From Steroidobacteraceae bacterium (GTDB lineage Bacteria > Pseudomonadota > Gammaproteobacteria > Steroidobacterales > Steroidobacteraceae), in assembly GCA_029266835.1 (NCBI GenBank), contig JAQSWD010000002.1, positions 1 through 64,000 of the forward strand: a stretch of 64,000 nucleotides of DNA, given 5' to 3'. Positions 8,276 through 17,529 of this stretch are shown in pieces. The notes under the pieces are model-generated. The model made no database searches, was not told the DNA's origin, and worked only from the letters and a program-made list of their open reading frames with translations. Position 1 is the first letter of the stretch. Each line of letters opens with the position of its first letter. Made by a program: the position numbers and the translations under genes.

Positions 8276-9114
8276 GCCGGCTGCGCAGCGGCCAGGTAGT
8301 TGCCCGACGCCTCGCGGCGCCGGTAGGCCATGAACATCAGCGTGAAGCCCACCAGCAGCATGGGCAGCGTGAGCAGCATGCCCATGGTGAACCAGCCGCC
8401 GAACAGGTAACCATGCGCGGCTTCGTTCAGGTGCTCGTCGGGCAATCGCCAGAATTCGACCGTCAGGCGGGCGGCGCCATACATGATGAGAAACAGGCCG
8501 GAAGGCGCGAGGCGCGGCCGCGGTTTCGCGGTGTACCACCAGAGCACGATGGCCAGCAGCAACCCCTCGAGCGCAGCTTCGTACAGCTGCGTGGCGTGGC
8601 GCACCGTGCCATCGACCTTGAAACCCCAGGCTACGTCGGTGGGTTTTCCCCACAGCTCGCCGTTGATGAAGTTGCCGATGCGCACCGCGAGAATACCCAG
8701 GCCCGGCAGCGGCGCGGCGAAGTCGAACACGTCGGCGATCTTGCGCTTGCGGCGAATCGCGAAGACGGCGAAGGCGACCATCACGCCTAACAACCCGCCG
8801 TGGAAGGACATGCCGCCATCCCACACCTTGATGGGGTACAGCGGGTCCTTGGCCCAGAACGACAGGCCGTAGAACAGCACGTAACCGATGCGGCCGCCAA
8901 GAATGGTGCCGAGCATGCCGAAGAACATGAAATCGTCGATGTCGTTGGGCTTCCAGGTGGACCCGGGCTTGTTCGCGCGGACCCGGCCCAGCCACCAGGC
9001 GGTGGCGAAGGCGACGAGATACATGATGCCGTACCAGTGGATCTTCAGCGGGCCCAAGCCGCCGAAGGGGCCAATCTCAAGTGCGATCTTGTCGAAGCCG
9101 GGGTACTCGATCAT
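8272..9114 (-). CDS. lgt: Prolipoprotein diacylglyceryl transferase
   Basis: This inner-membrane enzyme attaches diacylglycerol from phosphatidylglycerol to the lipobox cysteine of prolipoproteins. It has 280 residues with about seven membrane segments. Signature motifs are SFHGGLLG (His105), the Lgt signature [12 protein letters not shown] (145-156) and [15 protein letters not shown]. It heads the operon lgt-thyA-SET-2OG-folA-SnoaL and overlaps thyA by 4 nt. The lgt-thyA order is conserved in many proteobacteria. Confidence 0.97.
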   Translation of the reverse strand: MIEYPGFDKIALEIGPFGGLGPLKIHWYGIMYLVAFATAWWLGRVRANKPGSTWKPNDIDDFMFFGMLGTILGGRIGYVLFYGLSFWAKDPLYPIKVWDGGMSFHGGLLGVMVAFAVFAIRRKRKIADVFDFAAPLPGLGILAVRIGNFINGELWGKPTDVAWGFKVDGTVRHATQLYEAALEGLLLAIVLWWYTAKPRPRLAPSGLFLIMYGAARLTVEFWRLPDEHLNEAAHGYLFGGWFTMGMLLTLPMLLVGFTLMFMAYRRREASGNYLAAAQPA

Positions 9115-9132
9115 GCGCGCGAATTCTACTTT

Positions 9133-10326
9133 CTAATCGCGGGTTACGCGGCAGAAAAAACTCTTCAGGTACCGGGTCTCGGGGATGGCCGGATGGACGG
9201 GATGATCGGGCGACTGCCCGCCCAGCTCCAGCACCTGCACGAACCGGGCGCTGTGCCGTGCCGCGGCCTGGATGGCCGACGACAAATCCTCGGCGGGCAT
9301 GTGATACGAGCACGAGCAGGACACCAGCAGCCCGTCGCGCTCGATCAGCGGCAGCGCCAGCTGGTTGAGCTTGCGGTACGCGGCCTGGGCCTGCGGCGTG
9401 TCTTTCTTGCGCTTGGCGAAGGCCGGCGGATCGAGGATCACGGCATCGAAACGCGCGCCGGATTCCTGCAGCGCCTTCAGCGCGTCGAAGGCGTCGTCCT
9501 TGATCGTGGTGACGTCCACGCCGTTGGCGCGCGCGTTGCGCGATACGTACTCCAGCGCCATGGCGGACGAATCCACGCAGGTGGCGCTGCCCGCCCCCGC
9601 CTTCAACGCCGTGATGGCCCAGGCGCCGACATAGCTGCAGACGTCGAGCACGCGCGCGCCGGCGGGCAAGTATCGGTGCAGACGCTCCCGGTTGGCCGCC
9701 TGGTCGTAGAACCAGCCGGTTTTCTGGCCATCGCCCAGCGGGGCGACGAAATCCACGCCCTGCTCGCGCACCGCGATCTCGGCAGGCAGGGCCGCGTCAC
9801 CGGCCACGGTCACGTTCTTGTCGAGGCCCTCCAGTTCACGGGCGCCGGAGTCGTTCTTCCAGACCAGCGTCTTCGCGTGCACCACCCTTTCAACGGCCGC
9901 TTCGATGTCGGCGCGCAGGCGGTCGATGCCGGCGGTGCCGCTCTGCGCCACCACCACGTCACCGTAGCGATCGAGTACCAGGCCCGGCAGCCCGTCGGAC
10001 TCTCCGAACACCAGGCGATAAAACGGCTCGCGATACAGACGTTCGCGCAGCGCCAGCGCCACGCGCAGGCGATGCACGATGAGCGAGGCATCGAGTGGAT
10101 AGGCCGCATCGCGTCCAACGATGCGCGCGGCGATCAGCGTGCGCGGGTTGACGTAGGCGAAGCCCAGGAACTGGTCGCGGTCGGACAATACCTGCACGGC
10201 CGCGCCGGGCTCGAAGGCCGTGAGGGGCGTGGCGGCGGTGTCCACTTCGTTGCTGAAGATCCAGAGGTGGCCGGCGCGCAGGCGACGGTCTTCGCCACGC
10301 TTGAGTTTCAGGACGGGGAACGACAT
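9133..10326 (-). CDS. rlmI: 23S rRNA cytosine-5 methyltransferase, RlmI type
   Basis: This 397-residue class I SAM-dependent methyltransferase has an N-terminal PUA domain (VLKLKRGEDRRLRAGHLWIF at the start). The Rossmann domain begins after GQKTGWFYDQAANR: SAM motif VLDVCSYVGAWAITALKAG, acidic strand ATCVDSSAMALEY, and catalytic VILDPPAFAKRK and SCSCSYHM. E. coli RlmI methylates C1962 of 23S rRNA. Its start lies only 20 bp from the divergent DUF255 gene, so any promoters there must overlap. It ends 18 nt upstream of the lgt start on the same strand. Confidence 0.92.
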   Translation of the reverse strand: MSFPVLKLKRGEDRRLRAGHLWIFSNEVDTAATPLTAFEPGAAVQVLSDRDQFLGFAYVNPRTLIAARIVGRDAAYPLDASLIVHRLRVALALRERLYREPFYRLVFGESDGLPGLVLDRYGDVVVAQSGTAGIDRLRADIEAAVERVVHAKTLVWKNDSGARELEGLDKNVTVAGDAALPAEIAVREQGVDFVAPLGDGQKTGWFYDQAANRERLHRYLPAGARVLDVCSYVGAWAITALKAGAGSATCVDSSAMALEYVSRNARANGVDVTTIKDDAFDALKALQESGARFDAVILDPPAFAKRKKDTPQAQAAYRKLNQLALPLIERDGLLVSCSCSYHMPAEDLSSAIQAAARHSARFVQVLELGGQSPDHPVHPAIPETRYLKSFFCRVTRD

Positions 10327-10346
10327 GGCGCGTATTCTAGCGGGCC

Positions 10347-12449
10347 ATGGACAAGCAGGACGCGCGCAAAAACCGGTTGGCCAAAGAAACCAGCCCCTAC
10401 CTCCAGCAGCACGCCACCAATCCCGTGGATTGGTATGCCTGGGGCCCGGAAGCCTTCGAAGAAGCGCGCCGGACCGGCAAACCCGTGCTGCTTTCCGTGG
10501 GTTATTCGGCCTGCCACTGGTGCCATGTGATGGCCCACGAATCCTTCGAAGACCCGGCCACCGCGCAGGTGATGAACGAGCTGTTCGTCAACATCAAAGT
10601 GGACCGTGAAGAGCGCCCGGACATCGACAAGATCTACCAGTTCGCGCACCAGGTGCTCACGCAGCGCGGCGGCGGCTGGCCTCTGACGATGTTCCTGACC
10701 CATGACGACCAGAAGCCCTTCTTCGGCGGCACGTACTTCCCTCCGGCCGCGCGTTACGGCATGCCGGCGTTCACCAACATCCTGCAGCGCGTGGCCGAGT
10801 ACTACCGCGAGCAGGGCCAGGAACTGCGTGCGCAGAACGACACGCTCATGGAGGTGTTCGACGACCTCACGCCGGCGCCGGTGAATGGCGAAGTGCCGCT
10901 GGACGCCACGCCGCTCACCGCGGCGCGCTCTCAACTGCACGAGACCTTCGACCAGAAGTACGGCGGGTTCGGCAACGCGCCCAAGTTCCCGCATCCGGCT
11001 TCGATCGACCGGCTGCTGCATCACTGGCACTCGACCGCGGTGACGCAGGAACCGGATCTGCATGCGTTGTACATGGCCACGCTCACGCTGACGCGCATGG
11101 CCGAGGGCGGGCTGTACGACCAGCTCGGCGGCGGCTTCGCGCGTTATTCGGTGGATCAGTTCTGGATGATCCCGCACTTCGAAAAGATGCTGTACGACAA
11201 CGGCGCGCTGCTGGCGTCGTACGCGGAGGCCGCGCTGGCCACGGGCGAACCACTGTTCAAGCGCATCGCCACGGAAACCGGTGAGTGGCTGCTGCGCGAG
11301 ATGCGCGGCCCTCATGTGAATGAAGACGGCGGCGGTTTCTACTCGGCGTACGACGCCGACTCGGAAGGTCACGAGGGCAAGTTCTATGTATGGTCGCGCG
11401 AAGAGGCGCAGGCCGCGCTGACGCCACTGGAATGGAGCGTGTTCTCGCGCCGATTCGGCTTCGACCAGGAAGCCAACTTCGAGGGCGCGTGGCATTGCCA
11501 CGTGTATGTCTCGATCGACCAGATCGCGAAGGAGCTGCAGCTCGAGCCCGCGGTCGTCGAGACAGAACTGAACGGCGCGCGCGCGAAACTGCTGGCGCTG
11601 CGCAGCAAGCGCGTGTGGCCCGGCCTCGACGACAAGGTGCTCACCAGCTGGAACGCGCTGGCGATTCGCGGGCTCGCCATCGCCGCGCGCAGCCTGAACG
11701 ACAGCCGCTTCGCGGAAGCCGCGGACCGCGCCCTCGCCTTCGTGCGCGCCAACCTGTGGAATCCTGGTTCGAAAGAGGGGGCACGTCTGCTCGCCACGTC
11801 CAAGGATGGCGTGTCGCACCTGAACGCCTATCTCGACGATTACGCGTATCTCGCCAACGCGTTGCTGGAGATGCTGCAGCTCCGCTGGCGCAACGAGGAC
11901 GTGACGTGGCTGCGCGAAATCATCGGCGTCATGCTCGAGAAATTCGAAGATACGCAGCTCGGCGGTTTCTTCTTCACTTCGAACGACCACGAAGCACTCA
12001 TCCATCGCAGCAAGAGTTTCAGCGATGACGCCATCCCCGCCGGCAACGGCATCGCGGCGCGCGTGCTGATCCGCGCGGGCTATCTACTGGGCGAGACGCG
12101 CTGGCTGGAAGCCGCGGAGCGCACGCTGCGCGCCGCGTGGCTGGCCATCAACCGGTTCCCGCACGGTCACATGAGCCTGCTCGAGGCGCTGGACGAGTAC
12201 CTCACGCCGCCCGAGTCGGTGATCATCCGCGGCGCCGACGCTGAAAAATGGCGCGACGAACTGAACAAGCTGTACGCGCCGCATCGCCTGGTGTTCGCCA
12301 TCCCGGCGGATGACGCCGGTCTCGACGCCGCCATTGCCGACAAGAAGGCCGGCGCCGGTACGCGCGCATACGTATGCCGCGGCAGCACCTGCTCCGCGCC
12401 GGTGGAAACGCTGGACGACCTGGCGCGAGTCGCGCGGGCTCGCGTTTAG
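10347..12449 (+). CDS. Thioredoxin-fold DUF255 protein (YyaL/SSP411 family)
   Basis: This 700-residue protein has an N-terminal thioredoxin-like DUF255 domain followed by an (alpha/alpha)6 barrel of the six-hairpin glycosidase type. Family hallmarks seen: [30 protein letters not shown] (CHWC 56-59), [27 protein letters not shown] and GGTYFPP. Further motifs are [12 protein letters not shown] and FYVWSREE. The length is normal for the family. The role is unresolved in bacteria; a redox or carbohydrate-linked role is only inferred from the folds. The start at 10347 has no strong ribosome-binding site. It converges with the TfoX-like gene, with five bases between stops. Confidence 0.9.
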   Translation: MDKQDARKNRLAKETSPYLQQHATNPVDWYAWGPEAFEEARRTGKPVLLSVGYSACHWCHVMAHESFEDPATAQVMNELFVNIKVDREERPDIDKIYQFAHQVLTQRGGGWPLTMFLTHDDQKPFFGGTYFPPAARYGMPAFTNILQRVAEYYREQGQELRAQNDTLMEVFDDLTPAPVNGEVPLDATPLTAARSQLHETFDQKYGGFGNAPKFPHPASIDRLLHHWHSTAVTQEPDLHALYMATLTLTRMAEGGLYDQLGGGFARYSVDQFWMIPHFEKMLYDNGALLASYAEAALATGEPLFKRIATETGEWLLREMRGPHVNEDGGGFYSAYDADSEGHEGKFYVWSREEAQAALTPLEWSVFSRRFGFDQEANFEGAWHCHVYVSIDQIAKELQLEPAVVETELNGARAKLLALRSKRVWPGLDDKVLTSWNALAIRGLAIAARSLNDSRFAEAADRALAFVRANLWNPGSKEGARLLATSKDGVSHLNAYLDDYAYLANALLEMLQLRWRNEDVTWLREIIGVMLEKFEDTQLGGFFFTSNDHEALIHRSKSFSDDAIPAGNGIAARVLIRAGYLLGETRWLEAAERTLRAAWLAINRFPHGHMSLLEALDEYLTPPESVIIRGADAEKWRDELNKLYAPHRLVFAIPADDAGLDAAIADKKAGAGTRAYVCRGSTCSAPVETLDDLARVARARV

Positions 12450-12454
12450 GCGCG

Positions 12455-12976
12455 CTATTCTTTTTGGGCGGGTTTGCGCGCCGGGGTGCGCGCGGATTTT
12501 CGGGCCACACGCTTCGTGGGTCTGGGCTTGCTCACGGGGCGCTTCTTGCCGGCCGTTTTCGACGGTGTTTTCGTTCGCTTCCCGGCCGCCGGCTTCTTCG
12601 CCGGCTTCCTCGCCGCCTTCTTCTTGAGAGGCTTCGCCGCCTTGGCCGCCTGCGCCGTGAGCGCCACCGCCACCGATCGACGCGCCCATTCCACCAGCGA
12701 CTCCGCGTCTTCGATGATGTCCGCCGGCACCTGGTGGTAACCCATCACCGCACCGGTCCTGTCGGGGAACGGCATGAACTTCGGCATGTTGCGCGAACGA
12801 TAGGCTTCGATGTTGGCATCGCTGGTCTTGAAGTACAGCGTGTCGTCATCGATGAGACCGAAGAACAGGCCGTCGCTGTACAAACCGATGCCGCCGAACA
12901 TGCGGTTCGGACGCACCGCCGGCAGGCCGGCGAGCTGCTCCAGCACATAGGCCAGGTACTGAGGCTGTACGGCCAT
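12455..12976 (-). CDS. TfoX N-terminal-domain protein with Lys/Ala/Pro-rich tail
   Basis: This is a 173-residue protein; ATG 12976 is chosen because MAVQPQYLAYVLEQL begins the domain. Residues 1-105 form a TfoX_N domain (VRPNRMFGGIGLYSDGLFFGLIDDDTLYFK, then PFPDRTGAVMGYHQVP). Residues 111-173 form a histone H1-like basic tail with repeated PAKKPA, KRTKTPSKT and PARKPAQKE units. TfoX proteins regulate competence in Haemophilus and Vibrio; stand-alone N-domain proteins are of unknown function. The tail suggests nucleic-acid contact (inference). It lies 7 nt after the HIT gene, in the same direction. Confidence 0.85.
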   Translation of the reverse strand: MAVQPQYLAYVLEQLAGLPAVRPNRMFGGIGLYSDGLFFGLIDDDTLYFKTSDANIEAYRSRNMPKFMPFPDRTGAVMGYHQVPADIIEDAESLVEWARRSVAVALTAQAAKAAKPLKKKAARKPAKKPAAGKRTKTPSKTAGKKRPVSKPRPTKRVARKSARTPARKPAQKE

Positions 12977-12983
12977 GTGCGAC

Positions 12984-13481
12984 TCAGGGCGATCGCAATA
13001 CGCCGAGCAATGCCAGCTCGACCCGCAACGCCTTGAACAGCGGCGCGGCCGCGACGGCATCGAAGGCCGGCGCCGCGTTCCAGTCGTAGGCCCAGGGCTG
13101 CTGGGTCTGCATGTTTTCGGGTTCGGTGCGGTAACGAGGGATCACGTGCGCATGAAGCGCGGGCTCGACGTTGCCGAAGATGGCGTAGTTGATGCGTATG
13201 GGAGAGGTGGTGCGCATCAGCGCATCGCCCAGGCGCGACATGTCGAGCAGGAATTGCGAGCGCCGCTCGGGAGTAAGGGCATTGAGATCCGGCACCACGG
13301 GGTCTGGCAGCAGCAGCATGTAGCCCTGCACGAACTGCTGGTGGCCGAAAACGGCCCAACCGGAGGCGCAGCGGCCGAGCACGGACATATCGCGGCCGGC
13401 GCGTGCATCGTTCACGCGTCGATGGATGGCGGTGTACACGGAGTTCTCTTGTGGTTCTTCTTGCATAGTTAGTGTCACCAC
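12984..13481 (-). CDS. HIT-family protein (diadenosine polyphosphate hydrolase-like)
   Basis: This 165-residue protein resembles HIT nucleotide hydrolases. RINYAIFGNVEPALHAHVIPRY carries the last two histidines of the HxHxH triad (His110, His112 with the GTG start), but the first histidine position is Ala or Leu. Such reduced motifs are found in a branch annotated as Ap4A hydrolase-like. GYMLLLPDPVVPDLNALTPERR fits the HIT core strand. GTG 13481 has GGGAG upstream; ATG 13466 is the alternative. Catalytic status is uncertain. Confidence 0.75.
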   Translation of the reverse strand: MVTLTMQEEPQENSVYTAIHRRVNDARAGRDMSVLGRCASGWAVFGHQQFVQGYMLLLPDPVVPDLNALTPERRSQFLLDMSRLGDALMRTTSPIRINYAIFGNVEPALHAHVIPRYRTEPENMQTQQPWAYDWNAAPAFDAVAAAPLFKALRVELALLGVLRSP

Positions 13482-13557
13482 GGCGTGATTTCTCCCACCC
13501 TGTTTTCCGGCATGTTCGCGGGGCGGGTTTGCCGGGGTTGCTCGTAAGATTTACAAA

Positions 13558-14118
13558 CTACCCGATCCAGGTGCGGAAGTTGCCGGTGTCGATGTGCACG
13601 AAGTCACTGCGCTCGTAGTAGCCCACCCCGCCCCGTTTCGCCTCCAGCGCGAGGTCGCGCAACTTCGAGGTCGGGCAGTTACGGAGCCGGACGTCGATGG
13701 CGCGGCCCTGCATGTGCAGCGATTTCTTGGCCACGCCACTGCCCGGGCGTGACGACATCTTGTCGTTGCTCTCCGGCGAACGGTACCCGGAGATGATTTC
13801 ATAATGGGGCTCGACCTTGGCGGCGCGTGCGAGGTCGAACAGCTGGTCGTAGAGACGCACATCCATGTCGTGCGCGTCGCCATTGCGGCGATCACGCAGG
13901 ATGTTCTTGAACGCCGCGAGCGCGGCTTCGTCGAATTCCGCGCCACGCTTGTAGACCATCTTCACGGTCTCGCGAGTGTGCGTGTTGAAGAATTCGAGGT
14001 AGCGTTCCTCGACAGGAGCCTCTTCGACGGCCAGCACTCCAGCCGCGCCCGCACTGCTGGCGGACATCCACCCCGGCGGGGACAGCAGGAGCATTACGGT
14101 GAACAGGGCGGCGCGCAT
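13558..14118 (-). CDS. DUF882/YcbK (MepK-like) peptidase M15-fold protein
   Basis: This 186-residue exported protein has an N-terminal signal sequence (MRAALFTVMLLLSPPG) and a DUF882 domain. Zinc-site motifs are SLHMQGRAIDVRL (His135, Asp142) and SDFVHIDTG (His175), with IISGYRSPESN before them. E. coli MepK (YcbK) of this family is a periplasmic murein endopeptidase that cleaves mDAP-mDAP crosslinks. Most family members carry a Tat or Sec signal; no twin-arginine is visible here. Function by homology is likely cell-wall remodelling. Confidence 0.88.
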   Translation of the reverse strand: MRAALFTVMLLLSPPGWMSASSAGAAGVLAVEEAPVEERYLEFFNTHTRETVKMVYKRGAEFDEAALAAFKNILRDRRNGDAHDMDVRLYDQLFDLARAAKVEPHYEIISGYRSPESNDKMSSRPGSGVAKKSLHMQGRAIDVRLRNCPTSKLRDLALEAKRGGVGYYERSDFVHIDTGNFRTWIG

Positions 14119-14186
14119 GGCGTCAGTCTGCGGGCGGGGACGCGCGCAGACAAGGATCGGCGGCGCGTGTCAGCCGCCGGCCGCCA

Positions 14187-14630
14187 TCAAGGGTCGATGA
14201 CCAGCGTGGCGCTGTACTCTTCCAGCGCGGGCTGGGTGGTGAACCTCGGCTGCGGATCCAGCCGGCGCAGTTCGATCACATGCCCGGCGAAGACCGCGGA
14301 AATCGGAAATTTCGAATTTGAATTGAGGGTCAGTACTTGCGAGGCAGTGCCGTTCGTGGCGCTGACCAGGATGAATGCGTTGCCTTCCCAGACGCAGACG
14401 GCGGAGCTGCTGGCGCCGCATCGGGAATCCTCGACGTCGGTGAACTCCAACGACAGCGGCCCCAGGTAGGCCGTCTCACCGTAACCCAGCAGAAACTGCT
14501 CGCCCGGGTTGATGCCGCCGCCCGGAAATGTCGCGAGGGCTTTGGTATCGCCCTCGCCATCACCACCGCCGCCGCACGCGGTGATGGCCAATGCGGGTAG
14601 TAAGGCCAGGGCGCGGATGAAGTTGCGCAT
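14187..14630 (-). CDS. Hypothetical lipoprotein
   Basis: This is a 147-residue protein starting at ATG 14630. MRNFIRALALLPALAITAC is a lipoprotein signal with lipobox ITAC, followed by a Gly-rich linker (GGGGDGEGD). The remainder is a small beta-rich domain with two Cys (SRCGASSSAVCVWEG) and no motif I recognise. An in-frame extension upstream of 14630 lacks coding character. Function unknown. Confidence 0.75.
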   Translation of the reverse strand: MRNFIRALALLPALAITACGGGGDGEGDTKALATFPGGGINPGEQFLLGYGETAYLGPLSLEFTDVEDSRCGASSSAVCVWEGNAFILVSATNGTASQVLTLNSNSKFPISAVFAGHVIELRRLDPQPRFTTQPALEEYSATLVIDP

Positions 14631-14776
14631 GGGCAAATGCTGCGCCGGCACCCCCGGCAAGGCAAGGCACCGGGTGACGTAAGCTTGTACTGAAATTGTC
14701 GCGCCAGGGCCAGAAGCACAACAAATGCGCGCTGGCGCCGCTACCAATGCTCAGAGACCAGCCTTGCGGCCGGAAG

Positions 14777-15836
14777 CTAGAACGGCAGCGGCACCACCGA
14801 GCCCCGGTCGCCGGGTTTCCGGTTCACCGTGACCACCGTGGCCTTGGGGAAAAAGTTGAATTCCGAGGCACTGGCCCAGGTGTACGCGCCCATGGCGCGG
14901 CCCACGATCAGGTCACCGGCCTTGAGCTGCGGCAGCATGAGGTTTTCGCCGATCACGTCGATGCTGTCGCAGGTCGGGCCCGCGAGCACGGAGGGAAATG
15001 TCTCGCCGCCCTGCTTCAGCGATTCCACCGGGTACTTGGCGTGGTCGAACAACTGACCGCTGTACGAACCGTACAGGCCGTCGTCGAGGTAGTACCACCA
15101 GTGCCCTTCGCGCTTGGCGCGACCCATGACCGATGCCACACCGATCGCCGCCGGGCCGCAGATGTAACGCCCCGGCTCGGCGATGACGCGGATGCGCGCC
15201 GGTAGTTTGGCGAGCGCCGCGCGGATGGGCGCGCAGAACCGGCCGATGTCCGCCACCTTCTGGCCGTACTCGATGGGATAACCGCCGCCGATGTCCAGCG
15301 TGTCGAACGTGCCGAGCTTTTCCTTGCGCGCCTTCGCCATGAGCTTGGCGCAGACCTCGATGGCCTCGACGTGTTTGCTGGGGTCCGCCGCCTGCGAGCC
15401 CACGTGGAACGACAAGCCGCGCACCGGGATGCCGAGCTTGCGCGCGAGCCGCGCGAGTTCGAGCAGGTCCTCGGGGTCGCAGCCGAATTTGCGCGAGAGG
15501 TCGACGACCGCGCCCGGCGAGCGGAACGACACGCGCAGCAGCAGTTCGGCCTGGTCCTTGTAGCCCTCGAACTTGCGCCTCGCCCGTGGTGGCGAGATCC
15601 AGCCAGCCGCCCAGCTCGACGATGGTCTCCACCACCGACGGATGCGGCAGCGGCTTGAGCGCGTAATGCAGGTCCACGCCCGGCAGCGCCTTGTGCAGCT
15701 TGCGGTACTGCTCGCGCACGCGCTGGCAATCGATGATCAGCAAGGGCGAACCGAATTCGGCCACCAGCCGCTGGATCTCCCCGTCGGTGAACGGATCGAT
15801 GTACGAAGCGGTCTTGCGCGCGCGAGTAGCCAACAC
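14777..15836 (-). pseudogene. Type III PLP decarboxylase (ornithine/diaminopimelate family), internal deletion and frameshift
   Basis: Two frames together encode a group IV decarboxylase (ornithine/lysine/arginine type). Codons 1-86 run from GTG 15836 (GGGAG upstream) and contain the PLP lysine in LHYALKPLPHPSVVE and GGWLDLATTGE. From about 15577 the homologous sequence continues in another frame: KFEGYKDQAELLLRVSFRSP, LSFHVGSQ, LDIGGGYPIEY, AEPGRYICGPA and GPTCDSIDV. The two parts sum to 352 residues against about 395 in full-length relatives. Roughly 45 residues between TTGE and KFEGY are missing and the frame shifts. Either the gene is dead or the assembly has a local deletion. The intact protein would make putrescine or a similar polyamine. 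Confidence 0.85.
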
Positions 15837-15966
15837 TCATCTCCCGGGGACAGGGACTGGGGGAAAAGCGGCGGATTGTAGGGAAGCCGGCGGTCAGTGT
15901 CATGGCGGCCTTCCGTGACCCAACTGGCAGCGCCCGAACAGGGCGTTTTGCTACAGTGCGCCGCCC

Positions 15967-17472
15967 ATGAAAGCCGCCTCCGCCGCCACCTCTCCCTCCG
16001 ACGAACTACAGACTCTGCTGGCGTCGCGGGTCGCCATGGTGGTCATCGAGAGCCGCGAGGAAGGCCGCGCCCTGGAGGTACTCCGCGACGCCGCCATGAA
16101 GGCCCAGCGCGGCAAGAACTGGGGCATTTTCCAGTGGACGGTGACCGACGGACTGAGCCGCATCGACGTCGACATGGGCGGCGCGCAGAAGACCCTCGCC
16201 CAGCCCGAGCAGCTGCTCAAGCACATCCGCGCCACTACGATGGCCGGTATCTACGTGCTGCTCGATTTCCATCCCTATCTCGACAACCCGATGTTCGTGC
16301 GCACGCTCAAGGACATCGCGCAGGACTACAGGAAGTGCGCGCGCACCCTGGTGCTCATCAGCCATGAGATGAAACTGCCGCAGGAGCTCGAGCATCTCTC
16401 CGCGCGTTTCAAGATGAGCCTGCCGACGAAACAGGAACGCCACGCCATCGTCATGCGCATGGCGCGCGAATGGGCGCAGCAGAAAGGCGGCATGCCGAAG
16501 ATCGACATGAAGGTGGTCGAACGCATGGTCGACAACCTCGGTGGCCTCACCGAGAACGACGTGGAACGCCTCGCGCGGCAGGCCGTCTTCAATGACGGCG
16601 CGCTGACCGAAGAAGACATCAAGCCCATGCTGGCGGCCAAGTATCAGCTGCTGAACCGCGGCGGCACGCTGTCGTTCGAGCCGGATACGGCGCGCTTCGC
16701 CGAAGTCGGCGGCCTGAAGAACCTGCGACGCTGGATCCTGCAACGCAAGGCCGCCTTCGATGGCAGCGCGCCGGGCCTCGATGCGCCCAAGGGCGTGCTG
16801 CTGCTGGGCGTGCAGGGTTGCGGCAAGTCGCTGGCGGCGCGCGCGGCGGCCGGCGTGCTCGGAGTGCCGCTGGTGCGCCTCGATTTCGGCGCATTGTTCT
16901 CCAAGTGGCATGGCGAGTCCGAGAAGAACCTGCGTGAGTCGCTGTCTTCCGCCGAGGCGCTCGCGCCCTGCGTGTTGTGGCTGGACGAGATCGAGAAGGC
17001 CCTGTCCACCGGCGACGGCGACAGCGGCACTTCACGCCGTGTATTGGGCGCGTTCCTGACCTGGCTCTCTGAGCAGCGTGCGCGCGTGTTCATCGTCGCC
17101 ACCGCCAATGACATCACCGCCCTGCCACCCGAGCTGGTGCGCAAGGGCCGCTTCGACGAGATCTTTTTCGTGGACCTGCCGACGCCCGCGGCGCGGCTGG
17201 AGATCCTCGACATCCACTGCAAGAAGCGCGATGTGGCGGTGGGCGAGAACGACATGAAGGTGCTGGCCGCGCGCTGCGAAGGCTTCTCGGGCGCGGAGAT
17301 CGAACAGGCAGTGGTATCGGCGCTGTACACCGCGCATGCGAACAACCAGAAGGTCGACGCGCGATGCATCGCCGCGGAGATCGAGGCCACGCGCCCGCTG
17401 TCCGTGGTGCTGGGCGAGAAGATCGCCGAGCTGCGCGCCTGGGCCGCCGAGCGCACCGTCCCTGCTGATTAG
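15967..17472 (+). CDS. AAA+ ATPase (Ycf46-like)
   Basis: This 501-residue protein has two parts. Residues 1-235 are a degenerate N-terminal ATPase-like region (VAMVVIESREEGRALEVL, AGIYVLLDFHPYLDNP). Residues 240-490 are a classical AAA+ module: Walker A GVQGCGKS (281-288), WHGESEKNLR pore-loop region, Walker B VLWLDEIE (336-343), and VATAND with RKGRFDEIFFVDLP as arginine-finger segment. The organisation matches cyanobacterial and proteobacterial Ycf46-type ATPases linked to regulation of carbon uptake or stress; the function here is unknown. The stop is immediately followed by a TGGGGACA repeat. Confidence 0.87.
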   Translation: MKAASAATSPSDELQTLLASRVAMVVIESREEGRALEVLRDAAMKAQRGKNWGIFQWTVTDGLSRIDVDMGGAQKTLAQPEQLLKHIRATTMAGIYVLLDFHPYLDNPMFVRTLKDIAQDYRKCARTLVLISHEMKLPQELEHLSARFKMSLPTKQERHAIVMRMAREWAQQKGGMPKIDMKVVERMVDNLGGLTENDVERLARQAVFNDGALTEEDIKPMLAAKYQLLNRGGTLSFEPDTARFAEVGGLKNLRRWILQRKAAFDGSAPGLDAPKGVLLLGVQGCGKSLAARAAAGVLGVPLVRLDFGALFSKWHGESEKNLRESLSSAEALAPCVLWLDEIEKALSTGDGDSGTSRRVLGAFLTWLSEQRARVFIVATANDITALPPELVRKGRFDEIFFVDLPTPAARLEILDIHCKKRDVAVGENDMKVLAARCEGFSGAEIEQAVVSALYTAHANNQKVDARCIAAEIEATRPLSVVLGEKIAELRAWAAERTVPAD

Positions 17473-17473
17473 T

Positions 17474-17529
17474 GGGGACATTCCTCGTTTTCCAGCCACT
17501 TCTGGAAAGACAAGGGGGGACGCGGCTCA
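17474..17529. repeat. TGGGGACATTCCTC repeat, copy A
   Basis: This ~55-bp element begins one base after the AAA gene stop codon and ends at the stop codon of the convergent membrane-protein gene, to which its final TCA contributes. Read in reverse it is nearly identical to copy B at 18616-18670: the inner part GACAAGGGGGACGCGGCTCA and the outer end GGGGACATTCCTC are shared. Copies A and B are inverted relative to each other. Confidence 0.85.

Noticed and set aside
8800-10530. 576-codon plus-strand open frame opposite lgt and rlmI
   Set aside because: It spans the ends of two well-supported genes on the other strand and has no recognisable domain.
10308-12005. 565-codon minus-strand open frame inside the DUF255 gene
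   Set aside because: Arg/Val/Gln-rich antisense shadow without motifs; the plus strand encodes a complete DUF255 protein.
15841-15870. GGGGACAGGGACTGGGGGA near the decarboxylase start as another repeat copy
   Set aside because: Only the GGGGACA core matches; no palindromic arm or GGGACGCG core is present.
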